A DNA stretch of 64,000 nucleotides from JAGNDO01 sp963704975 (GTDB taxonomy: Bacteria; Chloroflexota; Anaerolineae; Caldilineales; Caldilineaceae), in NCBI GenBank assembly GCA_963704975.1, contig CAVPIK010000006.1:124001-188000 (forward strand), given 5' to 3'. Position 1 is the stretch's first letter. Each line of letters begins with the position of its first letter. Under the pieces are notes generated by a model. The model was given only the letters and a program-made list of their open reading frames with translations, had not been told where the DNA came from and ran no database searches. Made by a program: the position numbers and the translations under genes. Shown piece by piece: positions 46,111-56,524 of this stretch.

Positions 46111-47528
46111 ATGAAACGATTTCAACCCATTCTGATTGGCATTTTGCTGTTCAGCTTGTTGCTGTCAGCTTGTGCCGCCCCGGCTGCAACGCCCGCAGCC
46201 CCCGCAGCGAAGAGCCCCCGCCGCCGCGGTGGAAGCCCCTGCGGCTGTTGAGGCCCCCGCCGCCGTCGAAGCCCCGCCGCCGAGGCCGTTGCCACGGAAG
46301 CGCCCGTCGCTGAAGCCGCCCCCGCGGACATGGGCACGCCCTGACCTGCGCCGAACCCGTCAAGATCGGTCTGATCACCGACCTGACCGGTGGCTTGGCC
46401 ATCTATGGCGTGATGATGGAGCGCAGCTTCCTGTTGGGGATGGAATACGCGGCCGGTGCCCCCGGCACCGCGGACAACGTCTTCAAGATCGGCGATTGTG
46501 ATGTCCAGGTCATCATCAAGGACGACCAGGGCAGCGCAGAGACCACGGCCACCCTGGCCCGTGAGCTGATCGAGGTGGATCAGGTTGACATGCTGGTCGG
46601 TACCGTCAGCTCCGGCAGCACGGCCACCCTGCAAGAGATCGCCAAAGAGAACGACACCGTCCTGATCGTGGCCCCGGCCGCGGCCAATGACATCACGGGT
46701 GTCAACTTCAACGAGTACACCTTCCGCACCAGCCGGGAGAACTATCAGGACTTCATCGCCCTGTGCGAATACCTGGCCCCCGAGTTCAAGACCTTCGTCC
46801 AGATCGCCCCGGACTATAGCTTCGGCTACGGCGGCGCTTTCTCGGCCCGGGATGCCTGTACCTTCTTCGGTGGCGAGTTCGTGGCGGATGACATCTTCGC
46901 CCCCGCGGACACCACAGACTTCACCCCCTACATGGAGCAGATCCTGGACTCCGGCGCGGCCTCCTTCGTGGTGACCTGGGCCGGTGGTGGCTTCATCCCC
47001 ATGATGCAGTCGGCCAAGGAATTGGGCGTGTTGGAAGAGATGGCCATGGGTTCGGCCTTTGTCAACAACAGCCTGATCCCGGTCTTCTTCGGCAATGCCG
47101 TGGGCAGCACCGCCAGCATCCTCTACCACTACACCTCCCCCAACAATCCCATCAACGACTGGCTGACTGCCGAGACCGTGGCCCGCTATCAGGTGCCGCC
47201 GGATCTCTTCGACGCTGACGGCATGAACGCCGCCATCATGGCCGTGGAAGCCCTCAAGGCCACAGCCGGGGACACCTCCTCGGCCGCCCTGATCGGCGCC
47301 ATGGAAGGCATGAGCTTCGAGGGTCCCAAGGGCACCATCTTCGTGCGCCCGGAAGACCACGTGGCCATCCAGGACATGTACGTGCTCAAGCTGGTCAACA
47401 TCGACGATCCCGACTTCAAGTTCTTCGAGATGGTCAAGACCGTGCGCCCGGAGCCCCCTTGCCTCCTGCCCGAAGCCCTCAAGGACCGCTGTGGCGACCT
47501 GCCCTACGGCAGCTTGAGCGGGGAATAG
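46111..47528 (+). CDS. livJ: Branched-chain amino acid-type ABC transporter substrate-binding lipoprotein (frameshifted near the N-terminus)
   Basis: Extracytoplasmic solute receptor. Signal and lipobox ILLFSLLLSACAAPAATPA (C21), then an Ala/Pro/Glu-rich linker in which two or more slips occur (46215-46340). The domain shows KIGLITDLTGG, MLVGTVSSGSTATLQEIA, IVAPAAANDITG and YTFRTSRENYQDFIALCEYL, the periplasmic-binding type 1 (Peripla_BP_6) fold. It is the first gene of the liv import set. AAAGGAG precedes ATG 46111. Such receptors also take aromatic or dicarboxylic acids; cargo unknown. Confidence 0.9.
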
Positions 47529-47534
47529 GGTTTG

Positions 47535-47652
47535 TGAGTTTGTTGATTAGTTGATTGTGGGGAGATTGGGAGAGTAGGAGATTGGGAGATTGATCTGGTT
47601 GTGTGTAACCAAACCAATCTCCCAATCTACTCAATCTCCCAATCTCCTACTG
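47535..47652. repeat. Inverted pair of GAGATTGG-type arrays
   Basis: The left arm GGGGAGATTGGGAGAGTAGG and further GAGATTG units; the right arm (47610-47650) holds CAATCTCCCAATCTACTC. It separates livJ from livG. Confidence 0.9.
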
Positions 47653-47669
47653 AAATCCGAGGCTCACCT

Positions 47670-48453
47670 ATGCCCAAAGACCCCAGTTCAAACATCATTC
47701 TGGAAACCCGCACGGTGCGCAAGCAGTTTGGCGCGCTGGTGGCTGTGGACAATGTGAGCATGCAGGTGCAGCGCGGCTCCTTCCACGCCATCATCGGCCC
47801 CAACGGCGCGGGCAAGACGACTTTCTTCAATTTGCTCAGCGGCAACCTGGAACCCAGCAGCGGCCAGATCATTTTCAAGGGCAAGGACATCACCCGCCTG
47901 CCCGTACACCGCACGGCCCACTTGGGCATTGGCCGCTCGTTCCAGATCACCAATATTTTCCCCAACCTGAGCGTGGCCGAGAATATCCGCCTGGCCGCCC
48001 AAGCCCTGGGCAAGGACAATTTCAGCTTCTTGCGCCCGGCCTCCTATTTTCGCAAATACGAAGAGCGAGCCGCCGCGGTGATGGAGCAGGTGGGGCTGTT
48101 GAGCCGGGCCGCCGCGCCCGCCCGCACCCTGCCCCACGGCGATCAGCGCAAGCTCGAACTGGGCATGCTCCTGGCCCCGGACCCGGAGGTGCTGCTGCTG
48201 GACGAGCCGACCGCGGGCATGGCCAGCGAGCAGGTGCCCGAATTGATCGCCCTGATCCGCCAGATCCAGACCAGCGGCAACAAGACCATCATGCTGGTGG
48301 AGCACAACATGAACGTGGTGATGAGCGTGTCGGATGTCATCACCGTCATGCACCAAGGCGCGGTGCTTGGCCGAAGGCACGCCCGCCCAGATCGCGAGCA
48401 ACGAGACGGTGCAAAAGGCCTATTTGGGCGACCTCTATGGGGAGATGAGCTGA
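47670..48453 (+). CDS. livG: ABC transporter ATP-binding protein LivG (frameshift at the end)
   Basis: Cytosolic ATPase of the importer, about 260 residues. Walker A IIGPNGAGKTTFFNLLSG, Q-loop RSFQITNIFPNLSVAENI, the degenerate signature RTLPHGDQRKLELGMLLA, and Walker B VLLLDEPTAGMAS. The final AEGTPAQIASNETVQKAYLG lies in another frame after a slip near 48368. The stop and the livF start overlap (TGATG). Start ATG 47670. Confidence 0.93.
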
Positions 48454-49157
48454 TGACAAACATTCTTGATGTCCAAGCCATCCACACCTTTATCGGCCAA
48501 TTCCACATTTTGGAAGGGGTCTCGGTCACGGTGCCGACCGGCAGCATCACCGCGCTGTTGGGCCGCAACGGCGCGGGGAAGACCACGACGCTCAAGTCCA
48601 TCCTGGGGCTGACGCCCCCCCGCCAGGGCCAGGTGATCTTCGACGGCCAGCCCATCCAGGGCCGGCGCAGCTACGAGATCGCCTCCATGGGCATCGGCTT
48701 TGTGCCCGAACACCGGGCCATCTTCCGGGACCTGAGCGTGCTGGAAAATCTCAAGCTGGCCGAGCGCAAAAAGGGCGATTTTGAGCGCAAAGAATCGTTC
48801 ATCTTTGACCTTTTCCCGGACCTGAAACGGCTGATCAAGCTGCGCGGTGCCAACCTCTCCGGCGGCCAGCAGCAGATGTTGGCCGTGGCCCGGGCCTTGG
48901 TGCCGGACAACCGGCTGCTCCTGATCGACGAACCCAGCGAAGGCCTGGCCCCGGTCCTCATCGAGCAGATGATGGAAGCCATCCGCCAGCTCTCCGCCGA
49001 ATCCACCGTGCTGCTGGTGGAGCAAAACTTCATCGTCGCCAGCCGCCTGGCCCAGCAATATGTGATCGTCGAAGAAGGCCGCTCGGTCAAAGCGGGCAAA
49101 ATGGCCGATCTGGTGGACGACAAAGAGACGATTCGACACTATTTGGGAGCTGCATAA
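48453..49157 (+). CDS. livF: ABC transporter ATP-binding protein LivF
   Basis: Second ATPase, 234 residues, intact. Walker A LLGRNGAGKTTTLKSILG, Q-loop/early region IGFVPEHRAIFRDLSVLENL, signature NLSGGQQQMLAVARALV, Walker B LLLIDEPSEGLAPVLI. It overlaps livG by one base and is followed directly by livH. Together with LivG it drives uptake through LivH/LivM. Confidence 0.95.
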   Translation: MTNILDVQAIHTFIGQFHILEGVSVTVPTGSITALLGRNGAGKTTTLKSILGLTPPRQGQVIFDGQPIQGRRSYEIASMGIGFVPEHRAIFRDLSVLENLKLAERKKGDFERKESFIFDLFPDLKRLIKLRGANLSGGQQQMLAVARALVPDNRLLLIDEPSEGLAPVLIEQMMEAIRQLSAESTVLLVEQNFIVASRLAQQYVIVEEGRSVKAGKMADLVDDKETIRHYLGAA

Positions 49158-50721
49158 ATGGAAGCCATCCGAAAAAACCGAACCCAAATTATTGTGTTGG
49201 CCATCTCTGGCCGTGCTGCTCTTCATGGCCATTCAGGGCATGAGCACCCGAGATTGGGTCGTGACAGTTCTGCGCGGCCTCTCCGTGGGGGCCATCACCT
49301 TTTTGGTGGCGTCGGGCTTCAGCATCATCCTGGGGTTGATGGATGTGCTCAACCTGGCCCACGGCACCCTCTTTATGATCGGGGCCTACATGGGCTGGAG
49401 CGTCTATGTGCGCCCGGACAGCTTTGTGGATCTGCTGACGCCCCTGGCCCTGGTTTTGGCCGGGCTGTTGCTGATTCCCCTCTTTTCCCGATTGCTGGGC
49501 CGCCTGAAATTGCCCAAAACCGTGGATCGCATCTGGCCCTTTGTGGGGTTGGCCGCGGCTCTGGGCCTCTTGGTCCCCCTGTGGGGCCGAGCGCCCATCG
49601 CCATGTGGTCAGCGGATGTCTACACCGACAGCCCCATCGTCTGGTCCCAAAACATGGACCTGGGCAACGTGGCCGGGCTGGTTCAACCCGCCAGTTGGGA
49701 GGGGATCGCCCCCTTCCTGGGCTTGGCCGGGTTGATTGTGGTGGGGCTGCTGGCCGGGCTGAGTCTGGCCGGGCTGAACCGCCGAGAAACCAACGTGGCG
49801 GGCAAGCTGCCCACCCGTCCCCTGATCTACTTTGGGCTATTGGTCGTCGCCGGGCTGGGGATCTATCTTGGCAACGACGCCCTCACCGGTGTGCTCCTGG
49901 GCATGGACACCACCCTGCTCTTCCTGATCGCCATTGTGGTGGCGACCGTGGCCGGGGCGGCCCTGGGCGCGCTGATCGAATTCACCATGATCCGCCCCCT
50001 CTATGACCGGGCCATCTATCAGCTCATGCTCACCTTTGGCCTGGCCTTCATCGGCACAGAGCTGGTGCGGGGGATCTGGGGACGCACGGGCTTCACCATG
50101 CCCCGGCCCTCCATGTTCGCCGGTTCCGGCGACGGCTGCCCGGCGGACAGCTTCAGCGGCTGGCTGCAACACCGCTGCTCCACCATCGTGCTGGAGATCG
50201 GCGGCGAGACCGCCCGCATCCGCACCTACAACGAGATCTTTGTGATTGTGGTCGGCCTGGTGGTGCTGGTGGCCGTGTGGATTTTGCTGCAACGCTCCCG
50301 CCTGGGCATGATCATCCGGGCCGGGGTGCAGGACGGCGAGATGGTCGAGGCGCTGGGCATCAACGTGCGCCGGGTCTTCACCCTGGTCTTTGGGCTGGGC
50401 GTGGGGCTGGCGGCCCTGGGCGGCGTCTTGGCCGGGCCCAGCATGGGTCTCTCCGACGGCATGGGCGCACACCTGCTCTTGGGCGCGCTGATCGCCCTGG
50501 CCATCGGCGGGCTGACCAGCTATCCGGGCGCGGCCGCCGGGTCGCTCTTGGTGGGGCTGGTGCAACAGTTCATCATCAAATATGGGGCCATCGGCATCAA
50601 CTTGCCCTTCATGGCCGACCCCTTCAAGCCCTCACCGCCCCTGGTGCCGGCCTCGACCGTGCTGCTCATGGTCATCATCCTCCTGGTCATGCCCCAGGGT
50701 CTCTTTGGACGGAAGGAGTAG
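49158..50721 (+). CDS. livH: ABC transporter permease LivH with extra internal region (frameshift near the start)
   Basis: Membrane permease. N-terminus MEAIRKNRTQIIVLAI, then after a slip near 49205 the frame gives VLRGLSVGAITFLVASGFSI and LMDVLNLAHGTLFMIGAYMG (family motif). The C-terminal half has LGMIIRAGVQDGEMVEALGI and LGGVLAGPSMGLS. At about 520 residues it is far longer than the usual 290-300: roughly 190 residues with several hydrophobic segments lie between the N-terminal motif and ALGALIEFTMIRPLYDR. The extra helices are unusual. Start ATG 49158 directly follows livF. Confidence 0.88.
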
Positions 50722-50727
50722 GCGACC

Positions 50728-51827
50728 ATGACGACAAACATCCGCAAAAGCTCTCTACTGGCTCGACTCCCCGGCTGGCGATGGCTTTCTCCTCGCCGCC
50801 TTGGGGGTGCTGATCTTGCTGCCCTTTCTGCTGGCCCTGGCCTATGGGCAGCCCTTCGGCGAAGTGTTGGCCAGCGAATCGGGCAACGCCAAGTTTATCC
50901 AGGGGCTGATGATCGAGGTCTTCATCTTGGGCATTTATGCTTTGAGTTACGACCTGATCTTGGGCATCACCGGTCTGCTCTCCTTTGGCCATGCCATGTT
51001 TTTCGCCGTGGGGGCCTATGCCACCGGCATCGCGCTCAAGACCCTTGGGTGGAGTTTCTTCCCCACCCTGCTGATGGTGATCTTCGTGGGGATTGTGCAG
51101 GCCCTGCTCTTTGGGCTGGTGCTGCCCAGGGTGAAGGGCATCACCTTTGCCTTGGTCACCCTGGGGTTCGCCTCGGTCTTCGAGATCGTGATCCGCACCC
51201 GGGAGGCGGTGGACTACACGGGCGCGGACGTGGGGCTGCAAGGCATTCCCCGGCCGGATTTCCTCAACCCGGTCAGCGAACGGCTGCGCTTTTACTACGT
51301 GGCCCTCTTCGCCATGGTCTTTGCGTACATGGTCTTCCGCCGCTTCGTCAACTCCCCCACAGGCCGGGTCTGCGTGGCCATCCGGGAGAACGAGGGCCGG
51401 GCCAAGATGCTGGGCTACAACACCTTCCGCTTCAAACTGGCCGCGCTCATGCTGGCCTCCATCACCGCGGCCCTGGCCGGGATGCTCCACACCCTCTACA
51501 AACCCCTGGTCAGCCCAGAGATCGCCAGCCTGGGCTACACGGTGGACGCCCTGCTCATGATCCTGATCGGCGGCATCGGCACCCTCAGCGGCGCGCTGGC
51601 CGGGGCCGGCGTCTTCCGCCTGCTGGATTTCTACTTCAGCAAATGGTTTGGCGAAAGCGCCGGCTTCCTGATCGGCGCGGTCTACGTGGCGCATTGTGCT
51701 CTTCCTGCCCTATGGGATCGTGGGCACGTGGCGGACTAAGTCGGTCAATTGGACGCGGGGTATGGCACGGATTAAGGGGTTGTTTGGACAGGAAAGAATG
51801 ACCAGCGGTAAACTATCAAGAATCTGA
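50728..51827 (+). CDS. livM: ABC transporter permease LivM (two frameshifts)
   Basis: Second permease: MTTNIRKSSLLARLPGWRW, then LSYDLILGITGLLSFGHAMF (typical LivM motif), VKGITFALVTLGFASVFEIV, AIRENEGRAKMLGYNTFRFK and LLMILIGGIGTLSGALAGAG. Slips near 50785 and 51690; the last piece IVLFLPYGIVGTWRTK ends at TGA 51825. GGAAGGAG precedes ATG 50728. Completes the importer. Confidence 0.9.
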
Positions 51828-51833
51828 TGCGTA

Positions 51834-51959
51834 ACTCACGTCAAAGTCTGGCATGGCCGTTCGCACCAGGGGGTGCGAACTCCACACAATTTTCCGGTCA
51901 GCCATTCGCGGAGTTCGCACCCCCTGGTGCGAACGGGTCAACCAGGCTTTGACGTGAGT
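51834..51959. repeat. Nested inverted repeat with GTTCGCACC elements
   Basis: Outer arms ACTCACGTCAAAG / CTTTGACGTGAGT, inner arms CCGTTCGCACCAGGGGGTGC plus GAACTCC / its complement (51858-51883, 51910-51935). It begins 7 bp after livM and may terminate it. The inner arm also occurs alone at 30329-30354. Confidence 0.9.
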
Positions 51960-51977
51960 CACGATCTTTCGTTTATC

Positions 51978-52047
51978 TGACCACGGAATACACAGAATAC
52001 ACGGAAAGATCGCGAATGTTTTCCGTGTATTCCGTGTATTGTAGTCA
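51978..52047. repeat. Inverted repeat of 9-bp units (ACCACGGAATACACAG)
   Basis: Left arm TGACCACGGAATACACAGAA and TACACGG; right arm CCGTGTATTCCGTGTATTG. It lies just before the HigA-like gene. Confidence 0.88.
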
Positions 52048-52063
52048 AGAATGAGACACACGA

Positions 52064-52530
52064 ATGAACAGCCTATCACTGCCAAAGCTCCCACCGATCC
52101 ATCCCGGCGAAATCTTGCGGGAAGAATTCCTGACGCCTCTGGGCATCAGCCAAGCCCGGCTGGCCAGGGATATCAACGTGCCCGCCCGACGAATCAGCGA
52201 AATCGTCCACGGCAAGCGGGCCATTTCGCCGGATACGGCCTTGCGACTTGTCTCGATTTCTTCGGCATGTCGGAACGATTCTGGCTCAATTTGCAGAGTC
52301 AGTATGATCTGGAAATGGCAAAGGATCATCTGGCTGGACGCCTTGAGCAGGAAGTTCGGATATTCGAGCATAAACAATCCGTAGAAATTGACCCAATCAC
52401 CGCCAAACTGAACGAAATCTACGCAGTCGAGGATTCCAGCCTGGATCCGGTTGCGGTCCAACTCCAAGCCCTCTCCATTCCACCGGATGAATTCGATGCC
52501 CTCTCCCCACGAACTTCTCACCCGTCTTGA
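52064..52530 (+). CDS. HigA-like antitoxin with appended C-terminal segment (frameshifted)
   Basis: The N-terminal HTH is MNSLSLPKLPPIHPGEILRE, GISQARLARDINVPARRISE and HGKRAISPDTALRL. After a slip near 52250 FFGMSERFWLNLQSQYDLEM completes the HigA fold. The frame does not stop there but continues with TAKLNEIYAVEDSSLDPVAV and ALSIPPDEF, resembling a second small antitoxin. Its end overlaps the nucleotidyltransferase start by 35 bp. No HigB toxin is adjacent, so partner and function are open. Confidence 0.75.
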
Positions 52531-53261
52531 CGCCATCGGTGCCTCCCTTTCCGCCACGGATCACAGCCTTGGCCCTGATCGGCCTTGGCTCCGTCGGCCT
52601 GGAGACGGACCGGCTGGACGCGTACTCGGATCTGGACTTCTTTGCCATTGTGGAGTCGGGCCACGCACGGCGGTTCATTGACAATTTGGACTGGCTGGAG
52701 CGGGTTCATCCGGTGGCGTATGCTTTCAAAAACACGGATGTCGGCTACAAGCTACTCTACGCCGATGGCATTTTCTGCGAGATGGCGGTCTTTGACTTGG
52801 ATGAACTGGCGGGGATTCCCTTTTCGCCCGGCCGGGTGGTGTGGAAGCGGGCGGATGTGGACGCCGCCATCGCTACGCCCCGCAAGTCCTTGCCCTCCGG
52901 CGGCGCGCAAAGCCAAGAGCATCTGCTGGGCGAGGCGTTGACCAATTTGTACGTGGGTCTGGCCCGTTTTCATCGGGGCGAAAAGTTGTCCGCGGCGCGG
53001 TTTATCCAACAATACGCGGTGGACCGGGTGCTGGATCTGGTCTCCGCCCAGGCGGCGGCCCAACCCGGCGGCGCGGACCCCTTCACCCCGGAGCGGCGGG
53101 TGGAGGCCCGGTATCCGATCTTGGCCGAGCATTTGGCCGATTTTGTGCAGGGCTATGAGCGCAGCCCGGCGTCGGCTTTGGCCATCTTGGCCTTTTTGGA
53201 GACGCATTTCGACGCAGATCCGGTCATGGCCGCGGCCATCCGAGCATTGACCGGGGGGTAA
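52496..53261 (+). CDS. Nucleotidyltransferase-fold protein (MNT/aminoglycoside-type), frameshift near the start
   Basis: About 255 residues. N-terminus MPSPHELLTRLDAIGASLSA, then after a slip near 52560 the pol-beta motif ALIGLGSVGLETDRLDAYSD followed by LDFF: a GS dipeptide then DxD spaced as in minimal nucleotidyltransferases. The C-terminal half is helical (AQSQEHLLGEALTNLYVGLA). Proteins of this type adenylylate antibiotics or act as antitoxins to HEPN toxins. It overlaps the HigA-like gene, hinting at a toxin-antitoxin role, but no HEPN partner is seen. Confidence 0.78.
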
Positions 53262-53269
53262 TCCTGGGG

Positions 53270-54142
53270 TTATGTGTGAACCGGGGTGTGCCGGTCCGAG
53301 AGGACGGTGGCGAAGGTGTTGTAGGCCACGGTCAGCCCCAGGGCGAAGAGGGCGGCGCCGATGCCCAGGCCCACGTTGACCGGCGGCGGGGCGATCAACG
53401 CCAGGCGGATCAGGACCGTGGCGATGGCAAAGCCGGAATTGCGGAAGACCACGGCATAGGTGGCCGTGTAGCGCAGGGAGACCAGAACCAGCAGCACATC
53501 CGCAAAGACCAGGATGGTGTAGCAGGCCTCGAAAAAGGCGGCGGGTTCCCCCACGGTCCACAGGCGCACCAGCATGTAGCTGCCGATGGAGACGATGGTG
53601 ACCAGCAGGCTGAGGGCCACGATCTTCTTGGCGGCGATGAAGCTGACCAGATCCTGGGCGTCGTCCACAATGGGGCGGTGACGCTGGGCACGGTAGTAAA
53701 AACCCAGGATCACAAAAACGCCCAAAGCCCCAGCAGCCTCGGCCACCATCGGCGTAAGCACGGGTTGCACCTGGGCCCACATGATGGGCTCCTCGAAGTG
53801 GGTGAACTCCTTGAAGGTCTCCCGCAGCAGGATCAGGGAGAGGATCTCGATCTGTTTGCCCACGGAGTTGGCCACGGAATGGGCCAGGCCAAAGATCAGG
53901 GCGGCCAACTCGGCCAGGAGCAGCAGCTTGAAGGTGAAATCCACGGCGTAGAAGTGGTTGGTGGGGATGTGGAAACCGGCCACGGTGGAGACGATCCCCC
54001 GGCGGCTGATTTCGATCACGATCAGCCCGGCCACAAAGCTGAAAAGCAGCAAATTGGCCACCATGCGCTGGCCAGAATCCCCCTCCCAATAGCCCTCCAA
54101 CGTGTCGAAGATCCGTTGGGCTTGATCGATCAACCAATGCAT
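53270..54142 (-). CDS. Polytopic membrane protein of unknown function
   Basis: 290 residues: MHWLIDQAQRIFDTLEGYWE is followed by about six to seven membrane helices (VANLLLFSFVAGLIVIEISR, GVFVILGFYYRAQR, LLVTIVSIGSYMLVRLW, CYTILVFADVLLVLVSLRY). The central loop carries KEFTHFEEPIMWAQ. AAAGGACCC lies upstream of ATG 54142. Frame intact. I do not recognise the family; it could be a sensor or ion carrier subunit. Its 3' end faces the nucleotidyltransferase gene by 8 bp. Confidence 0.65.
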   Translation of the reverse strand: MHWLIDQAQRIFDTLEGYWEGDSGQRMVANLLLFSFVAGLIVIEISRRGIVSTVAGFHIPTNHFYAVDFTFKLLLLAELAALIFGLAHSVANSVGKQIEILSLILLRETFKEFTHFEEPIMWAQVQPVLTPMVAEAAGALGVFVILGFYYRAQRHRPIVDDAQDLVSFIAAKKIVALSLLVTIVSIGSYMLVRLWTVGEPAAFFEACYTILVFADVLLVLVSLRYTATYAVVFRNSGFAIATVLIRLALIAPPPVNVGLGIGAALFALGLTVAYNTFATVLSDRHTPVHT

Positions 54143-54324
54143 GGGAGGGTCCTTTCTTGGGTCCAGATGGGACCGGATGAGCCAGAAAAGTGGAGGGGCC
54201 GGCTTGACAGCCCCTTCCTTGGATAGCATACATTGCGAATGCCAGAATCCGGTTTCCATACAGTTTTGGCCTTTTTCCCCCTGAATGGACGTGCGGAACC
54301 CCATCATCACAACGAGGTGAATTT

Positions 54325-54978
54325 GTGTCCGGTTTTCTCTACCTTTTCTATACCCTGGCCAATCTGACCCTGCTGATCTGGGGGCTGACCCTGTGGCGGC
54401 GCTACCGGCTGATGAGCACCTTGCTCATCGCCGCGGTGATCTTTGGCCTGGTCTACGACAATCTGATCCTCTCGGTGGGTGTGGTCATGCAGGCCGGGCC
54501 GACCCTTTACGCTTTGAGCGTGCCTCGCTTTATCCTGCACCAACTGGTCCTGCCGTGGCTGATCCTGGCCGCCTTTGATCAGGCCCGACGGGCTGGGATC
54601 GGCTGGGCCCAGGGGCCGCGGAGCCGCACGGTCGCCATTGGGGCCTCCGCGTTGGTGATGGTGGCCGGCGTCCTCACCCGCATTGTGGGGGTGAGTTGGG
54701 ACCCGGCGGTGATGGACGGGGTGACCCGCTATGTGGTCGTGGGCGTGGCTGGACCGCCCTTGGTCAGCATCCTGAGCATCGGTTTTGGGACCGTGGTTGG
54801 CTTCTTCCTGTGGCGGAAGCTGGGCTGGCCGTGGATCGCCCTGGCCGGGGTGCTGGTCTTCATCGGCGAGGGCATCCCGGTGGAGGCGGTGAAACGGGTC
54901 CTGGGATCCGGCGCGGAGGTGCTCTTCATGGCCGCCATGCTGGGGCTGGACCGCAGACAAGGAGAGGATGCAGGATGA
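54325..54978 (+). CDS. Membrane protein of unknown function upstream of the third CoA ligase
   Basis: 217 residues, six or seven hydrophobic helices: FLYLFYTLANLTLLIWGLTL, LLIAAVIFGLVYDNLILSVG, FILHQLVLPWLILAAFDQAR, VGVAGPPLVSILSIGFGTVV. Start GTG 54325 follows ACGAGGTGA. Its stop overlaps the CoA ligase ATG (ATGA), so the two are translationally coupled and probably share a pathway. Family not recognised. Confidence 0.7.
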   Translation: MSGFLYLFYTLANLTLLIWGLTLWRRYRLMSTLLIAAVIFGLVYDNLILSVGVVMQAGPTLYALSVPRFILHQLVLPWLILAAFDQARRAGIGWAQGPRSRTVAIGASALVMVAGVLTRIVGVSWDPAVMDGVTRYVVVGVAGPPLVSILSIGFGTVVGFFLWRKLGWPWIALAGVLVFIGEGIPVEAVKRVLGSGAEVLFMAAMLGLDRRQGEDAG

Positions 54979-56489
54979 TCACCAACGACTGGCTGGCCAA
55001 ACGGGCGGACCTGACCCCAGACAAGATCGCCATCATCGACACTATTGCCGGGACGGAAGTCACCTATCGGCCAATGGAACGAGCGGGCCAACCGCACGGC
55101 CCGTTGGCTGCGGGACGGATTGGGCGTCCGCAAGGGGGATCGGGTGGCGGTTCTGGCCATGAACTGCATGGAGTATCTGGACATCTGGTTTGGCCTGGGC
55201 AAGATCGGCGGCATTTTGCAGAATTTGAACTGGCGGCTGGCCGTGCCCGAACTGAAGGCCATCATCGCCGACGCGGCACCCGTGGCGTTGATCTATAGCG
55301 GCGAATTTGCTGTCCAGGTCGAATCTCTGCAACCCCAACTGCCCGCCCTCCAACGTTGGGTGGCCCTGGACGCCCCCGCTTCCCCCGACCACGAAAGCTT
55401 CTCTCGGCGAGAGGAGTTCCCCGATTCGCCCCTTCCGTCTTTTTTCCTGAATTGGGACGATCCCTGGGTGATCTGTTACACCGGCGGCACCACGGGGCTA
55501 CCCAAGGGGGCCGTGCTTTCCCACGGCAATGTGTTTTGGAACTCGGTCAACACCATCACCGGGTGGGGGCTGCGGCCCGATGATGTGGCGATTCTCAACT
55601 CGCCCCTTTTTCACACGGGGGGGCTGAATGTCTTTACGGCGCCCATGGTGCATTTGGGCGGGACGAGCATTTTGTGCCGAGGGTTTGACCCGGTGCAGGT
55701 TTTTGATTTGGTGGAAAGCGGCGGGGCGACACTCTTTTTTGGGGTGCCGACCATGTTCACGGTCATGCAGCAGCATCGCCCGGTGGGACGAGGCAGATTT
55801 TTCTAAAACCCGGCTGGTGATCAGCGGGGGCGCGCCCTGTCCGTTGCCGATTTTTGAGCGCTTTTGGGCAAAGGGGGTGGATTTCAAGACCGGCTATGGG
55901 TTGACCGAGGCCGGGCCGAACACCTTCTGGCTGCCCACGGCGGATGTGCGGCGCAAGCCTGGGGCGGTGGGGTTTCCGTTGATGCATATTGATATTCGCA
56001 TTGTGGATGGGGCGGGCGACGAGTGCGGGCCGGATCGAGGTGGGGGAGTTGCTGATCAGCGGTCCCCATGTCACGCCGGGCTATTGGAACAACCCGGCGG
56101 CCACGGCGGCGGCCATCCGGGATGGCTGGCTGCACACGGGGGACCTGGCCCGGCGGGACGGGGAGGGCTATGTCACGATTGTGGGGCGGTCCAAGGAGAT
56201 GTTCATTTCCGGCGGGGAGAATGTCTATCCGGCGGAGGTGGAGAGCGTGCTCCACGGTCACCCGGCGGTGGGGGAGGCGGCCTTGGTGGGCGTGGCCGAT
56301 GAGAAGTGGGGCGAGGTGGGCCGGGCGTTTGTGGTGGTGCGGGCGGGCCAGAGTTTGGACGAAGCCGAGCTGATTGCTTATTTGCGGGAACGGCTGGCCG
56401 GGTATAAAGTGCCAAAATCTGTTGTCTTTTTGCCGGAACTGCCCAAGACCGGGGCGGGGAAGATTGATAAGAAGTTGTTGATCGGTTGA
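54975..56489 (+). CDS. Acyl-CoA synthetase (AMP-forming), third of three (three frameshifts)
   Basis: ANL ligase. N-terminus MITNDWLAKRADLTPDKIAI, then KGDRVAVLAMNCMEYLDIWF, VICYTGGTTGLPKGAVLSHG (phosphate loop), ILNSPLFHTGGLNVFTAP, KTGYGLTEAGPNTFWLP, and WLHTGDLARRDGEGYVTIVG, RSKEMFISGGENVYPAEVES with the terminal GAGKIDKKLL. Slips near 55070, 55790 and 56030. It is close to the second ligase in the core motifs, so the pair may be paralogues. Confidence 0.88.
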
Positions 56490-56524
56490 TTTAGACCAAT
56501 CAGAAAAGCCACAAGGAGTTGACC

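Noticed and set aside
46215..46340. Programmed frameshift in livJ
   Set aside because: The slips lie in a low-complexity Ala/Pro/Glu linker and match the general error pattern of the window.
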